Of a stretch of 64,000 nucleotides of DNA, positions 36,615 through 47,790 are shown one piece after another. Each line of letters starts with the position of its first letter. Within the stretch, counting starts at the first letter, position 1. The notes under the pieces were generated by a model. That model made no database searches. It worked only from the letters and a program-made list of their open reading frames with translations, and was not told where the DNA came from. Source of the DNA: Mesodorylaimus sp. YZB2_4. Its lineage: Eukaryota; Nematoda; Enoplea; Dorylaimida; Dorylaimidae. A program made the position numbers and the translations under genes. The DNA lies in the NCBI GenBank assembly GCA_030248295.1, contig JASANH010000389.1:62001-126000 (forward strand), read 5' to 3'.

Positions 36615-36740
36615 TGGGTGGGTGGGTGGGCAAGGCGTCGGCATCTCACGCCAGATGCGCAGTTATGGGAGTGTTCGACTCGCGGCCTGGTAAATCATTC
36701 CCCTGTAATGTGCCCCTTCCCTCAAATACGCATGAGCGTT
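36615..36740 (+). repeat. tRNA-derived SINE-like repeat, copy 2
   Basis: Contains GCAAGGCGTCGGCATCTCACGCC, split here as AAGGCGTC and TCTCACGCC, then GTTCGACTCGCGGCCTGGTAAA and a tail with TGTGCCCCTTCCCTC. Same layout as the copy at 14336 and, in reverse, 46425-46555. Box B (GTTCGACTC) is intact. Confidence 0.6.
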
Positions 36741-37218
36741 CGATGATGTGGTGGAACATGAACATCACCAACCTGTGGAGAAAACTATGTAAGCCGGTAT
36801 TGATTAGCCGAAGGTTTAAAATTCAGATACCAAATCTCGACTACTTTCATGTTGTCGAGATAAGTCACACTGCTTTTATGACCAAAGTTGGTCAGATCTA
36901 CATAGTGAACAAAAAACTAACAATAGTGAGTTAGCTCATCGCCCTCTTTGCTGACCTTTCCTCCCACCTTGTCCATTAATCATCACAACATTTAAAATTT
37001 AAATGCCAATAGGTGGGCCCATGTTTGGCATGCGAAATCAACAAAAAACGATTCTGAGCTTTTTATGAGGCGACAAAATAAGCATACAGAATAGTTCTTA
37101 TTCACTTCCAATTTTTCACATATTCTATTTAACATGCATGCACCTGCTCAATCGCGCTATTTGGAGCGCAGCTCTGTTGTCTGACGTTTTGTAATCCTTG
37201 TTCCAGAAAAGGAAAATC
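36741..37218. other. 5' flank of the secreted Cys-rich gene
   Basis: No gene seen. A TTCCAG acceptor-like site (37201-37206) sits 13 bp before the ATG at 37219; in a nematode this could be a trans-splice acceptor, but it could also be chance. Confidence 0.35.
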
Positions 37219-38113
37219 ATGATGCCAGCTAAAGTCTCGCCTTTGCTCTTCTGGATCTTCATAATCCAGGTTGATCCAGTGCTGTCACTTAAGTGCAGCT
37301 GCAACTCGATGAGTACGCCAAATCGCCGCTGCGATCATCCAGAACGCAGAATAGAAAGAGGCCTTTGGACTTGCAGTGATGACAAAACATATGGATGCGT
37401 GAGAGAACATAAGGTAAGTTGACAACTCATGCACAAAACTCTGTTTTTCATCTGATTTTTTCAAGGTATTGTACGCACTCAATGCAGATAATAGTTCGTG
37501 GGAGGGAGTCCGCATTTTCAAAGACGATTCGTGCGATAACACCACCGCGCAGTACCCCTTCCATCTTGACATTCGCATTTCCTACTCCTTTGACGGGAAT
37601 GCGTCAGTGACCATCAAAAGTCGCTGCAATGACTCCGATTATTGCACCCGAAGAACCTTGACCGACGAGATGTGCCAGGGAAGCTATAATCTTACCGACT
37701 ATTTCAAGGCATTCAAGTATGAGCCTGTAAAGTGCTATTGCAACGACGGAAACAAGGAGAGGTGGTCAGTTCGAGATGAGTGCATTTGGATGAACCAAGC
37801 GCAATCCGAATCGAAGCAAATTTGCTCGTGGGACAAATCTACTTGCGGTTTCGACATGTCAGCGTCCACCGAACATCATGGATCGCACAATTATCGAATC
37901 GAATGCCACCAGCCTACACTGAATTCGTCATCTTTCAGATGCCTTCTGGCATGCAAATCATCCGATTTCTGCAACGATGAGATTTCGTTCATCAATATTT
38001 ATTGCGGCGCTTTAGCCTTATTTAAAACCGAATTTGATCAGCCTTCATTGACAAGTCAAGTTTCTGCGAAAACACATGCATATAATTTGAGCGATGACTG
38101 CAAGACCGAATGA
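37219..38113 (+). CDS. Secreted Cys-rich protein with possible tandem three-finger-like modules
   Basis: Two exons (37219-37413 and 37466-38113) give 280 aa. A signal peptide is clear: MMPAKVSPLLFWIFIIQVD followed by a small-residue cleavage region before LKCSCNS. The mature protein has many Cys in repeated blocks: CSCNSMSTPNRRC, RCNDSDYC, CYCND and CLLACKSSDFCNDE. The pairs DSDYC and SSDFCND resemble the C-terminal CxxxDxCN end of Ly6/uPAR or receptor-type three-finger domains, which suggests two such modules. No membrane segment is seen, so secretion is likely. The intron 3' end is TTTTTCAAG, slightly unusual. Homology beyond the fold-like pattern was not recognised. Confidence 0.65.
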
Positions 38114-38189
38114 AGAAACAAATTGATAAGTCAGATTAGGTGAACTGAAGGTGAATGCATTATGTCAGTCAGGATGCTACATGGTTACA

Positions 38190-38312
38190 GTTGGGTGCGT
38201 ACAAAATACGCATACGCTAAGTTTGTGTATTACGCATTGAAATTTGGATGCGTATACGCATACGCCTTCCACCTGATGTACGCATATACGTATACGCAAA
38301 CTCGCTTGTACG
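38190..38312. repeat. TACGCATACGC-rich palindromic repeat
   Basis: Successive alternating purine-pyrimidine palindromes (GCGTATACGCATACGC and relatives). The left part is the reverse complement of a tract at 388-428, so it is a dispersed repeat. Confidence 0.5.
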
Positions 38313-38550
38313 CAATACATGCAAGGCCTTGATATATGCTGCTTGAGCCAAATTATAAATTATTGGGAATTTGTTTCACCCGACGGTGGCGATAGATAGG
38401 ACTGATGCACCTACATGACTGGCTGATTGTGAGCTTTGTTGCCATAACCTTTCAGTCCAGCATCCCTCAAACACGCAAGTGAGGCAGTGCGCTAGAAGAC
38501 TAATTGTAAGAGTAGTGGCAGTGTTCGCTTCGACGCACTGACTCACTCTC

Positions 38551-38577
38551 TGCTCTCTGCTCTCTGCTCTCTGCTGA
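38551..38577. repeat. CTCTCTG microsatellite
   Basis: Four near-perfect copies of a CTCTCTG-type unit. Confidence 0.7.
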
Positions 38578-38826
38578 TGTACTCTCTGCTGAATATAAGC
38601 TGAATGCCGTGCCAAAACTTTTTAAAAAGCTTTTGAAAATCTGAAATCCAACTTTCTGAAGCGATTTTTGCAAGATCCCACATTAAATCAGCAACTGGAA
38701 AATAACCTGGTTGATAACTGGACGATCCTGATGGCTGGAACAGTAACAAGCAAGGAGTCTCATGAATAAAACATTGAAAAGAAAAATGTCACATCTCAGA
38801 ATGTGTTCGATTTCAATCACAAAGAA

Positions 38827-38880
38827 ACTTTTATCTTAACCCCTTCGCTTTATTAAAAGCGAAGGGGTTAAGATAAAAGT
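38827..38880. repeat. Perfect 25-bp hairpin containing TTAACCCC
   Basis: Bases 38827-38851 and 38856-38880 are exact reverse complements around the 4-nt loop ATTA. Each arm contains TTAACCCCTTCGC, recalling the TTAA/CCC ends of the MITE pair at 35835-36506. A second GC-rich hairpin (GGGGTCCTGAGGACCCC) follows at about 38925. Confidence 0.8.
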
Positions 38881-38949
38881 TTAAAGCAAATTCAGCAGAT
38901 TCAGTTTAACCCGCCTAGGACCATGGGGTCCTGAGGACCCCAGGTGACT

Positions 38950-41530
38950 TCAACACAGTGGTATATACTTACCATTGGGGTTTATTGAACCCCGCACAGA
39001 AAAGATGCGCAGGTGTGGGCAGAAAAAAAAGTGAAAGTGAAAATAAAACCATCCGCTAAAAAGCAAATTTAAAAGTACTAAAGCAAATTCAGATTTTATG
39101 GCAACATGACAAACTAAATGACAAATTTGATTCCAGAATTAGTTTAGTGAGATCCTGAAAATGGAATATCTTCACTGCTAGTGCAAATGAAGACACGAAT
39201 TGTTGAGTCAGAAAAAGTGAACATTGAAGCTACGTGCATAACATGATAGTCAAGTTATGCAAACTTGTGTTCCAATATTTGGAAAAAGCTACTTTTAAGC
39301 ATACATGCTGTACTGCACAGGAAGTATGAGGCCCAGGAGATCATGTTGCCACCCTCGAAAGTCTACAGCGACATGTAATTACTGAATCTTCTCGCTTGTT
39401 AGGCAGGCGCAACAGGAATCAGGATTTGAAAGAAATCTGAATCAGAGGTAGAGCGGAGATTCTGAATACATACAACAGACGCTTATTTAGAGCATCATAA
39501 ATGTAGCAGGTGTTTTAGTATCTACTGTGTATGTAAGATGCCCTTGTACACATGACAGGAGGCTTTGTAGCGTAAAACTTTTCGATAACCGCGGTCTAAG
39601 AATTCTGTCTCTGAAAAGAATTTATCAGCTGGCAGAGACACAACCAAATAAAATGAAGCCATTCCTGTCTGTGGTGCAGCAGCGTCTGTCTGTGCGTCAC
39701 GCCTAGAAGCACCTCAACACGAAGTCTTGCACTCGACACTGACTTCCTCGGACGATGGCGGGTGGGCTGTGGACATGTCGGGTTTGGCTCCCATCTCTCC
39801 ACTCACGATCAGAGCATCTTGCTCGCTCCTAAGCAACATGGGTAGACGGACGCCGAATCACTGCGCCATCGCGGCCAACTCTCTGCGTTCTCAGGGAGAG
39901 GATGAGGATGCTCTCATATTGACCCAAAGAGGAGAGCTGAATGATAGGTTTTCAGACAGATCTTTTGAAAGTCATTCGTTTGAATTATTCTACAAATCGT
40001 TTTTTTAGCAATAAGCTGAAATGAATAGCGTCAACAAGTTTTAGTTCTGTTCAGTGCAGTGCTTTAGACAAAAAGTTTGCGTATCATTCATCAACAACTA
40101 GCAAACATTCGTTTAAAGGTATCCGTTCATGTGAAAAGCTAGGACTCAAAATTTGTTGAAATTCAAAGCATATTTAGTAAATAGGGTCAGAATACTTTCG
40201 AGAAACATAATTTCCAGCCTGGTCACTCCATTCGCTGACCGCTGGTATTTATTTTATTTGAAGAAGTACCCTCCCCCTTATCAGTTTGGAATGGATATAA
40301 TCGAAACGTGTGCGCGCAAGGCGGCCGCCGGGTGGTCCTGCCCTATCGTCAGCACGGCCGTTGGTATAGTTTATGTTAGGGAGCAGCATTTGAACATGAA
40401 ATGCTTCTCGAGTGTCCAATAGTTCGCATCTTGCATTTTGACGAACATCATGAAATAACCCTTGGATTTTGGCGGACAGAAGCTGTTGCACCATGCATTG
40501 ATGATCTGTTGGCCGAATTGCTTGGTATTGATTTTGTTTTGCCTCAGATTTATTGGGGATTATTTATTTCGGTACCTGCGACTGTGGTGCGAGTCAGAAA
40601 ACTCCTTGAGCCCTGGATACACGTATGTATGAGCTTACGTTTGTGCTGGTTGCCACAGAACTCCTGTTTTAGTTTTCGTTTGGATGATGTTCCTTAGTTC
40701 GGCAACTTTACGGGTTCTGCAGCAGCTCTACATACCAGCTGCTCCTACTGCTTGGCCAACTTGTGACACACATAAAAGAAGTGAGGCGAATTTTTGTTGG
40801 CTTTTGTGTTTTTGATTCTGTGACTCCTGCATCGTGTGAGATATATACCTACTCGTTTACTTGTGTACATTTAGAAAAGTCTCTAGCAATGTCGAATGCA
40901 CAATAAAATACCAAGCATCGCTATCACAATACATCAAAAACCCAAAGACAAATCGTCATCGTCGTTCATAAGAAAAGTCCTTCTGTAGCTCGTTTGAAAA
41001 CGCGTAAAAAGTAAACTCAGTGATAGAAAGCAGTGGCTTCATCTTTCGAAGCGCGTCGTGCAGTACTCACATTTTTATCCCATGGACAATTCAAGAGCAG
41101 GCGTTATTCGGGTTATTAGCCATTCCACATCGAGTATATCAGTCCGCTGCTTCCCGACGACAAAGCTTCTCAGTAAGTTGCTTTCCATCCGCTACTGCTG
41201 TCCGACGTCGACAAGAAAAGTGCCGATCCCCGTACGAGCCAACGTCGACCAATTTGTGACTTGGTGTATCCTGAAGCGAACACTTCTTGCAGTCGGGGAC
41301 ATTTTCAGAATGAGTTGAATTTAAGTAATCCTTTTCAATGTAGTTTTCCCCCTTCAAAAAAGTCCTGATGTTGACCTCATCCCCCTTTTTCATTTAGAAA
41401 ATCCTAAATCGTTTAGTGTTTACTCTGCGCGGAGCGATAGAAAGCCTAAAACTTCATGTCGCTGTTGTAATTTACCAAATGGTACAACACATGCAGGAAC
41501 ATACAGCATAGTGGCATATTATTATCATGT
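38950..41530. other. Gene-poor stretch
   Basis: Only short, unrelated open stretches were seen. One part (about 39600-39790) includes CTTCCTCGGACGATGGCGGG, shared with repeats at 58965 and 63625. Nothing else is supportable. Confidence 0.4.
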
Positions 41531-41553
41531 AGCATATTCTTACCTGGGCCGGC

Positions 41554-41934
41554 CTAGCTCCCATCCAACTGTGGAGCTCGCTCTTCGTCCACCAGCATTC
41601 GCAGCCACTCAGCAAAACCTGCTATTGCCACATCGTCGTCACTTCTAGATAAATTCATTATTTCAAAAAAGGTTCAATATTTTTTTCTTTCTTTCTATCA
41701 GTCCTCATACACGCCAGTTTTACGTGGACTGAACCATCCTGGCCATGGCCCCACTACTACTGTTATATGGCCTAGTAGCTCGTCGGTTCCGCTGGAAAAT
41801 AGGTGTTGATCGCGACCGGCGTGCGCACCCTGGTTTTTGACGGCGCGAGTGACGAAGGAACGCACAGTGCGAAGAGCAGTGGGGAAGCGCTGAGCCTTAG
41901 TGGACACCACTTTGATACTGAACTCATCAGACAC
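41554..41934 (-). CDS. Possible coding region of unknown function
   Basis: Two minus-strand open stretches have protein-like composition: 41934-41698 (begins MSDEFSIKVV) and 41658-41554 (MNLSRSDDDVAIAGFAEWLR, ending LDGS and a stop). I could not join them with a convincing intron in frame and recognised no family. They may be exons of one gene or chance. Confidence 0.2.
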
Positions 41935-42575
41935 TCTAGCTGCTCATCAAACTGAGCTTGTTGCACCCATCTTGCATACCGTAGGTCTCAGGTTCACTGC
42001 GCGACCTGAGGGCGTACCGAATATTTGAGCGACCTGAGGGTGCTGGGTATTTGAGTATTTATGGTGTTGACCGTGAGTCTTCCTCACAGAGATCGGTACC
42101 TACTATATATGGCGGCTAATTTGAAGTCGCAAACCAACATGTTTACGAACAGGATACACACGAAACGCATGTCTGACTAGATGCAAAACCCAATAAATAA
42201 GCGCTTCTGGAATTGTTCCTTCAACACACCATCGATTTTCATTTATTCGTTGCCCATATCTCACACGGTTCATGCGCTGATTAAAGCCCGCACGAACAGC
42301 TCATTCGCGCAGGCGTGTCGCTCCTGGATAAGCCTTTTTCTGCTTTGTTAGGCCCCTCTGCCCAGTAGGCGACAGGTCACGTTTAACTAGTGGCGGAGCA
42401 CGAAGGAGACAGAGAGAAGCGCCATATACAGCAAATTTGTACATACAATATGGGGCGAGACTTACACAGCACACAAGCAAAGGAAGCTTATCAGTCAATA
42501 TCGATTTCCGTTTTACCAAGCAATGCATTTTCATTTTCATCGGTGCCGTGGCACAATGGTTGCCTGACAGTTGCA

Positions 42576-42908
42576 TTAACTGTCTTTTTTATCCCCCGCT
42601 CCGCTGGATGTATCCGGGCTGACCGTGGATCGTAATTTTGCTGGCACGAATGTTGTTGTCTTATGGAGTAATCGCGATGTCGTCTGCAGATAAGCGGACG
42701 ATATCCTAGGCGGGTACTCATTCGCAGCCTGATCCAATGACATTGTTGAACACGACATGGAAGACTCAGCGGCAGGTGCACCTACAGAAAAGTTGTGACT
42801 CGAATTGAGTTCCTGATTGAGTTCCAAACCCGAGTGTTGGAAGCTTAAACCACTGCTGACCAGTTGGCCAGACGCCTCTAATATTTTGCGCATAGCTTTC
42901 TTTTGCAC
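42576..42908 (-). CDS. Possible Ser-rich exon of unknown gene
   Basis: Open for 110 codons just after a TTTCTAG acceptor-like site at 42909. The peptide is Ser/Gln rich with EASGQLVSSGLSFQHSGLEL and no recognisable domain. No partner exon was found. Confidence 0.2.
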   Translation of the reverse strand: MQKKAMRKILEASGQLVSSGLSFQHSGLELNQELNSSHNFSVGAPAAESSMSCSTMSLDQAANEYPPRISSAYLQTTSRLLHKTTTFVPAKLRSTVSPDTSSGAGDKKDS

Positions 42909-44142
42909 CTAGAAACATATTACAATTTTTGGTTTCTCAAAGTTCGACTTAACGGTAGGCGATGTTTCCTTGTCAGCTCCTAGTCTCGATTTACCTCTAC
43001 CGCTCTCCCAGCCTGGAACGCAGACATATGTAGGCCTACACAAGCAGGCACGATTACTGGTTATAGAAATAATTAGGACAAGGTGTCCCGTCTGGCCGGC
43101 GCCAGGCCAAGCGGTTCACCAATATGCTGCCATCACATTTGCATACTTCACACTGGCATCACTGCAACTGTCTAATAGTTTTCATAGAACTTTCAAAGGC
43201 ATAAGAAATCAGTCCAAGCAGTTCTACAGCAGGTATCGCATGGAAAGCTAACAGCTAGTAACTATATGCACCTTGCTGCACTAGCTGACAAGGGACCATA
43301 GGGGCATCGTTATCAGCTAATATTACCTTTCGTGCAGATAATAATCGCGGGTTCTCTACTTTTGAACATTTTAGTCGGCTCTAGAGAGGGCAAGGACATA
43401 TGAATTAGCCCTATCTGATATATAAAAAGACGCTGAATCGAACGTTATCATCCATATCACGTGGTGGCAACGCATTATTGCGCAATACGTTCAAGAAAGG
43501 CGGTAATTTATCACGCATTCAGTACACCGTGGTAGGTGCACGTCAGGAGAGACGGTCGATGTGGTTGCGTTGACTGAACATGCTCATTTTGAACAGACAC
43601 GGCAGGAAATGGTCGACTGCCCTGCGAGTCGTGATTGTGTTCTACCTCTATTGGCCCACATCGCCCACTACAGTATCATTCGATTTGTCATTTTTCAATC
43701 CGTAATGTGAGCTTGTGCTGGGTTGGTTGTGTCCCTGACATGGGCGGCAGGAAATTACCAATAGGGTAATCAAACTGTCTTCATGGCTCCTGTCACACTT
43801 GGATGAGGCCACTCGTTCCATCGTGAGCTTTTGCGCTGCTTTTAACCCCACCTTGGAATCGAAAAGGTTCCAGACGGTGATAAACAGAAAATCAAGATCG
43901 ATCGAGCACTTTTTTGCTGAACAGGACTTCGTTGGCTTACGCCAGAAAACGATGATGATAAGAGAAAGAATACAGTAGGTTCCAAGGCGGTCACTCGACA
44001 CTTTTTCTAATTAACCCAACCAAATAAACGCTTTTTATCAAAACGAAATTGCAGCACATTATCCTCTCCTCAAAACTGAATTTCTCCGTAAAAAATCATT
44101 TAAATGTGCTATCCTCTCCTAGATCGCCCGAAATCATATAAC
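42909..44142. other. Intergenic stretch; nothing recognised
   Basis: About 1.2 kb of AT-balanced DNA with short open stretches only. Confidence 0.4.
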
Positions 44143-45635
44143 TCATAAAATCACTTCCAATTCATCCCCGAACTGTTGCCACGCCTCCTCGAGCAGATCC
44201 TCAGTGCATCCCGTCTCGCGGACACTGACGACCACACGACCACCCTCGGCTCCGAAGAAGGCGCTGGCCCGCTTGCGTCGAAGAGCTACGTGGAAATCGA
44301 GGATGCCGCGGTCGGAGACTCCGGAATTGTTGATGAAGAGGGTGTGGACGCGAGGGCAGCACTCGGCCACACTGAGCAGGCACTGGTCGTCGACGTTCTC
44401 GCTGCACACGCCAAACACTCGCAAGCGCGGGCACGCTCGGAGCACTGCCTCGATGGCCGACACGCTCATCTTGGGCAGAGTCCAGTTGTGACGAAAGAGC
44501 GGCGAGTGGGTCTTTTCCGTATTCAGTTCCAAGTGGAGCAAAGGAGGCGAATGGAAGCCAAAGTGCTGGGCGCAGGAGAACATGAACTCGTCGCCCACCG
44601 ATTCGACCAGCTCGTTAAAGATGATACAACGCCAGTGCTTACTGCCACGCACGATCCGTGCGACCTGCTCCTCGCTGCCCTTGCCCCCGAAATCGACCAC
44701 GATCGATCGCAGGGAGGCCAAATCTGCCAGCGGCGAAAAATCGGTGACGTGCACGGAATTGCGAAGCTCGAGCTCCCGCAATCGACTGAGGTTGGCCATC
44801 AACACGATGTTTTCGTCGTGCAAGTACTGGCACTCGATCATCAGCGAACGAAGATTGGCAGCCTTCTTGAGGATGGCGTTGAGGCAGCCCGTCGTCCACC
44901 ATTTGTTGTTCAACGCCTGCAAAAAGTCAATTTGAGTGGCGAAATGCACTGGTCACGCCTCACCTTAAAGTGCGTCATCCTCGTGAATTTCAGATCGAAG
45001 CTCAATTGCAAATTGCTGATTCGCAGGGCGGTCGGGGGATGGGCCCAGAAGGTATTGAGGGCGTCGGCCACTCGGTATCGCTAGGTGAGCATGTTGAAGG
45101 ACAGGTCGGCGCCGGACGAACGAACTTCCATAAAATTGGGCCAGTATTTGACCTGATGCAGGGCCCGCACGTCCACGATTTCTCCACTCACGTCCAACAT
45201 CTCCACTTTGGGCCACAAACGCACCAGGTGACTCATCAACTCGTTAATAATAAACACGTGTAGCCGAGACGGGTGCGGCAGACGACCCTCGCCGCGTCCA
45301 CGTCGGACGTGATTGCGGAATACCAGGCGGCTCACATTCGGGTACATCTCGGCCAACCACCTGGTCATTTTCGTGACCACGTTCGTCCTCAACAACGTCA
45401 GCCCGGCCAGGTCCTCGCGATGATGGAACACGGGACGCTCGATGAATCGATCCTTCATCACCAAGTCCACGTAGAAATCGGACAAGCGCAGAGTGCGCAA
45501 CCCCGCTCGAGACATCACTCCAATCGATCGCCACTGAAGACACGTCTGCGACGCCGCCCACGAATCGCGGCCGCCAAGGTTGGCAAATATATTTCGAACT
45601 ACAACGTCGGGCAAGCGCGCACAATTTTCGCTCAT
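44143..45635 (-). CDS. F-box/LRR-type protein with an in-frame TAG
   Basis: Exon 1 45635-44964 and exon 2 44916-44143 join in frame (48-nt-class intron, GTGAGG...TTTGCAG), 481 codons apart from one stop. The start MSENCARLPDVVVRNIFANL is a typical F-box N-terminus (LP...V...IF..L), followed by leucine-rich units such as LRTLRLSDF, LSRLRELELRNS and VHTLFINNSGVSDRGILDF. F-box proteins bind Skp1 and recruit substrates to SCF ubiquitin ligases; the LRR would bind substrate. Codon 185 is TAG (45083-45081) between NMLT and RYRVADAL, with coding continuing in the same frame. Explanations: recent nonsense mutation (CAG to TAG), sequencing error, readthrough, or a 45-nt in-frame intron ending at that CTCACCTAG with a weak GTTCGT donor. 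The gene is much GC-richer than its surroundings. Confidence 0.75.
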
Positions 45636-46424
45636 CTTTGATAAGTTTCCAAATCTAGCAGGCAAACATTCAAGAAAAGAACTACGATCGATCTGTAACT
45701 GACCTCTTTGTAATCGTGATTCCAACGCGATGCCAATCGTCGCACCCACCAGCACAGCAATGATGTGTCGTGGGCCGCGTCTGCTTTACACTGCATGCGG
45801 CCGCACAAGTCACGTGACTTGGCTGCTGTTATAAGCAGTTCAATGGGTCTCACCGCGAATGGTAGAGACTTTAAACTGGTTCTATGTAATTCAGGCGTGT
45901 CTGAGGTTGAACCAGCACGCATTGTGCGATAACCACTCCAGCCCCCTCCTCAATTCACATGGTTCCTTTAGGAGGTGGCTGGATCCTGACTTTTGTTCAC
46001 TTTAAGAGATAACTAACTTTTTATTTGGCCAAGGATTTCAGAGGCGAGAAAGTTTAGACCGTAACTAGTGGTGTAATAGGCATGTGCGGCAAGGTTGTGT
46101 TGGCTTCCTTAAGGCAGCATTACACAGAACCCGGAGCAATGTATTCGCGAGGCATCGCTGGTACTCTCCACGCGAGGCAGAACCCCGCTGAGATGTCTCG
46201 GGTTCGTACGACTAGAAGGCCTGCCTGCTGGACTGTTTTTGAGACCATCCGCTCACCGTGTTGCTTTCTCTGATTACTGAAGGGAGTGACTATGTAGTGG
46301 ACTTTTTGCACCACGCAAAACCCCAGGGTGGCTAACAAAGTCTTCCGGCCTAGTCCATGGCTGCAACGGGGTGACGCTCCCAGCTGCTGGCTGTTTCTGT
46401 TTTACCAAAGCACCAAGCGCACTC

Positions 46425-46555
46425 GAGGGTGAAGGGACACAATATACAAGAATTTATTTCGAGTCGAACACTCGCCCATAACTGCGCACCTGGCGTTAGA
46501 GGCAGACGCCTAACCCACCAGGTCGCGACCCGGCTCTGTATCGATTGCCAGTCCA
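46425..46555 (-). repeat. tRNA-derived SINE-like repeat, copy 3
   Basis: Read on the minus strand it has GTTAGGCGTCTGCCTC, GCGCAGTTATGGGCGAG and GTTCGACTCG, then a tail with CCCTTCACCCTCGAGTGC. Same family as copies at 14336 and 36615. Confidence 0.65.
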
Positions 46556-46930
46556 GCCTCTACAATATATTGTAGTAAAGTTTTGAATCAGTTTTCTTTT
46601 TTATTACCCTCATTAGCTTCGACAAAATTGGCAGGACTTGCTCACAATCGAGACGACAAGACGAGCAGCCGTCGTAGAGACTATGGGCAAAATGTGATTG
46701 TCATCTCGCCAGGAATTCGAAGTTTTATCTGACGCTAGAGCGCTCGTTTAAGCTTCTGTGTCTGCTTCACCTACTGTACTTCAATAATCTCACAAAAATT
46801 AGACATTAGACTTGACTAGCTGCCCCTGTAGTGGAGACATGGCGCCAATTTTTAGCACGGCATTTTGATTTAGGATGACTTGGAATTTTGAGCACTCCTG
46901 AAGTGTTACTGTGTGTAAACTGTCTTCAAG
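46556..46930. other. Intergenic; nothing recognised
   Basis: No gene, repeat or regulatory element could be supported before the minisatellite. Confidence 0.4.
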
Positions 46931-47790
46931 ACCATGGGTTGGCCCTGACCAGTGTAAGCGTGGGGCCGATCCCTGCGAGTGTCATCCTTACCATGGGTTG
47001 GCCCTGACCAGTGTAAGCGTGGGCCCGATCCCTGAGAGTGCCATCCTTACCATGGGTTGGCTTTGAACAGTGTAAGCGGGGGCCCGATCCCTGTGAGTGC
47101 CATCCTTACCATGGGTTGGCCCTGACCAGTGTAAGCGGGGCCCGATCCCTGTGAGTGCCATCCTTACCATGGGTTGGCTCTGAACAGTGTAAGCGGGGGC
47201 CCGATCCCTGTGAGTGCCATCCTTACCATGGGTTGGCTCTGAACAGTGTAAGCGGGGGCCCGATCCCTGTGAGTGCCATCCTTACCATGAATTGGCCCTG
47301 ACCAGTGTAAGCGGGGCCCGATCCCTGTGAGTGCCATCCTTACCATGGGTTGGCTCTGAACAGTGTAAGCGGGGCCCGATCCCTGTGAGTGCCATCCTTA
47401 CCATGGGTTGGCTCTGAACAGTGTAAGCGGGGGCCCGATCCCTGTGAGTGCCATCCTTACCATGGGTTGGCCCTGACCAGTGTAAGCGGGGGCCCGATCC
47501 CTGTGAGTGCCATCCTTACCATGAATTGGCCCTGACCAGTGTAAGCGGGGCCCGATCCCTGTGAGTGCCATCCTTACCATGGGTTGGCTCTGAACAGTGT
47601 TAGCGGGGGCCCGATCCCTGTGAGTGCCATCCTTACCATAGGCTGGCACTGACCAGTGTAAGCGGGGGGGCCCGATCCCTGTGAGTGCCATCCTTACCAT
47701 GGGTAGGCCCTGACCAATGTAAGCGAGGGCCTGATCCCCGTAACTCCTATGCTCACCACGGGATACCCTGACCAGTGTATGTGTGCCCTA
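46931..47790. repeat. 59-bp minisatellite, about 14 copies plus a degenerate one
   Basis: Units start ACCATGGGTTGGC and include CTGACCAGTGTAAGCGGGG, GCCCGATCCCTGTGAGTGCC and ATCCTT. Unit starts lie at 46931, 46990, 47049, 47108, 47166, 47225, 47284, 47342, 47400, 47459, 47518, 47576, 47635 and 47696, giving a period of 58-61 bp. A decayed unit follows near 47755. Two unit types alternate (CCCTGACC versus TCTGAACA), suggesting higher-order duplication. Confidence 0.93.

Noticed and set aside
39727-40008. Plus-strand 93-codon open frame
   Set aside because: Its beginning overlaps a dispersed repeat segment shared with 58965 and 63625; no domain.
44176-45084. Plus-strand open frame of 302 codons
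   Set aside because: Antisense of the GC-rich F-box/LRR exons; no domain, and the minus strand has clear F-box and LRR motifs with a good intron.
47398-47700. Minus-strand repeat protein (MVRMALTGIGP units)
   Set aside because: Produced by the 59-bp minisatellite; no start context, no supporting exon.
46931-47790. CRISPR-like array
   Set aside because: Units are contiguous, with no unique spacers; eukaryotic minisatellite.
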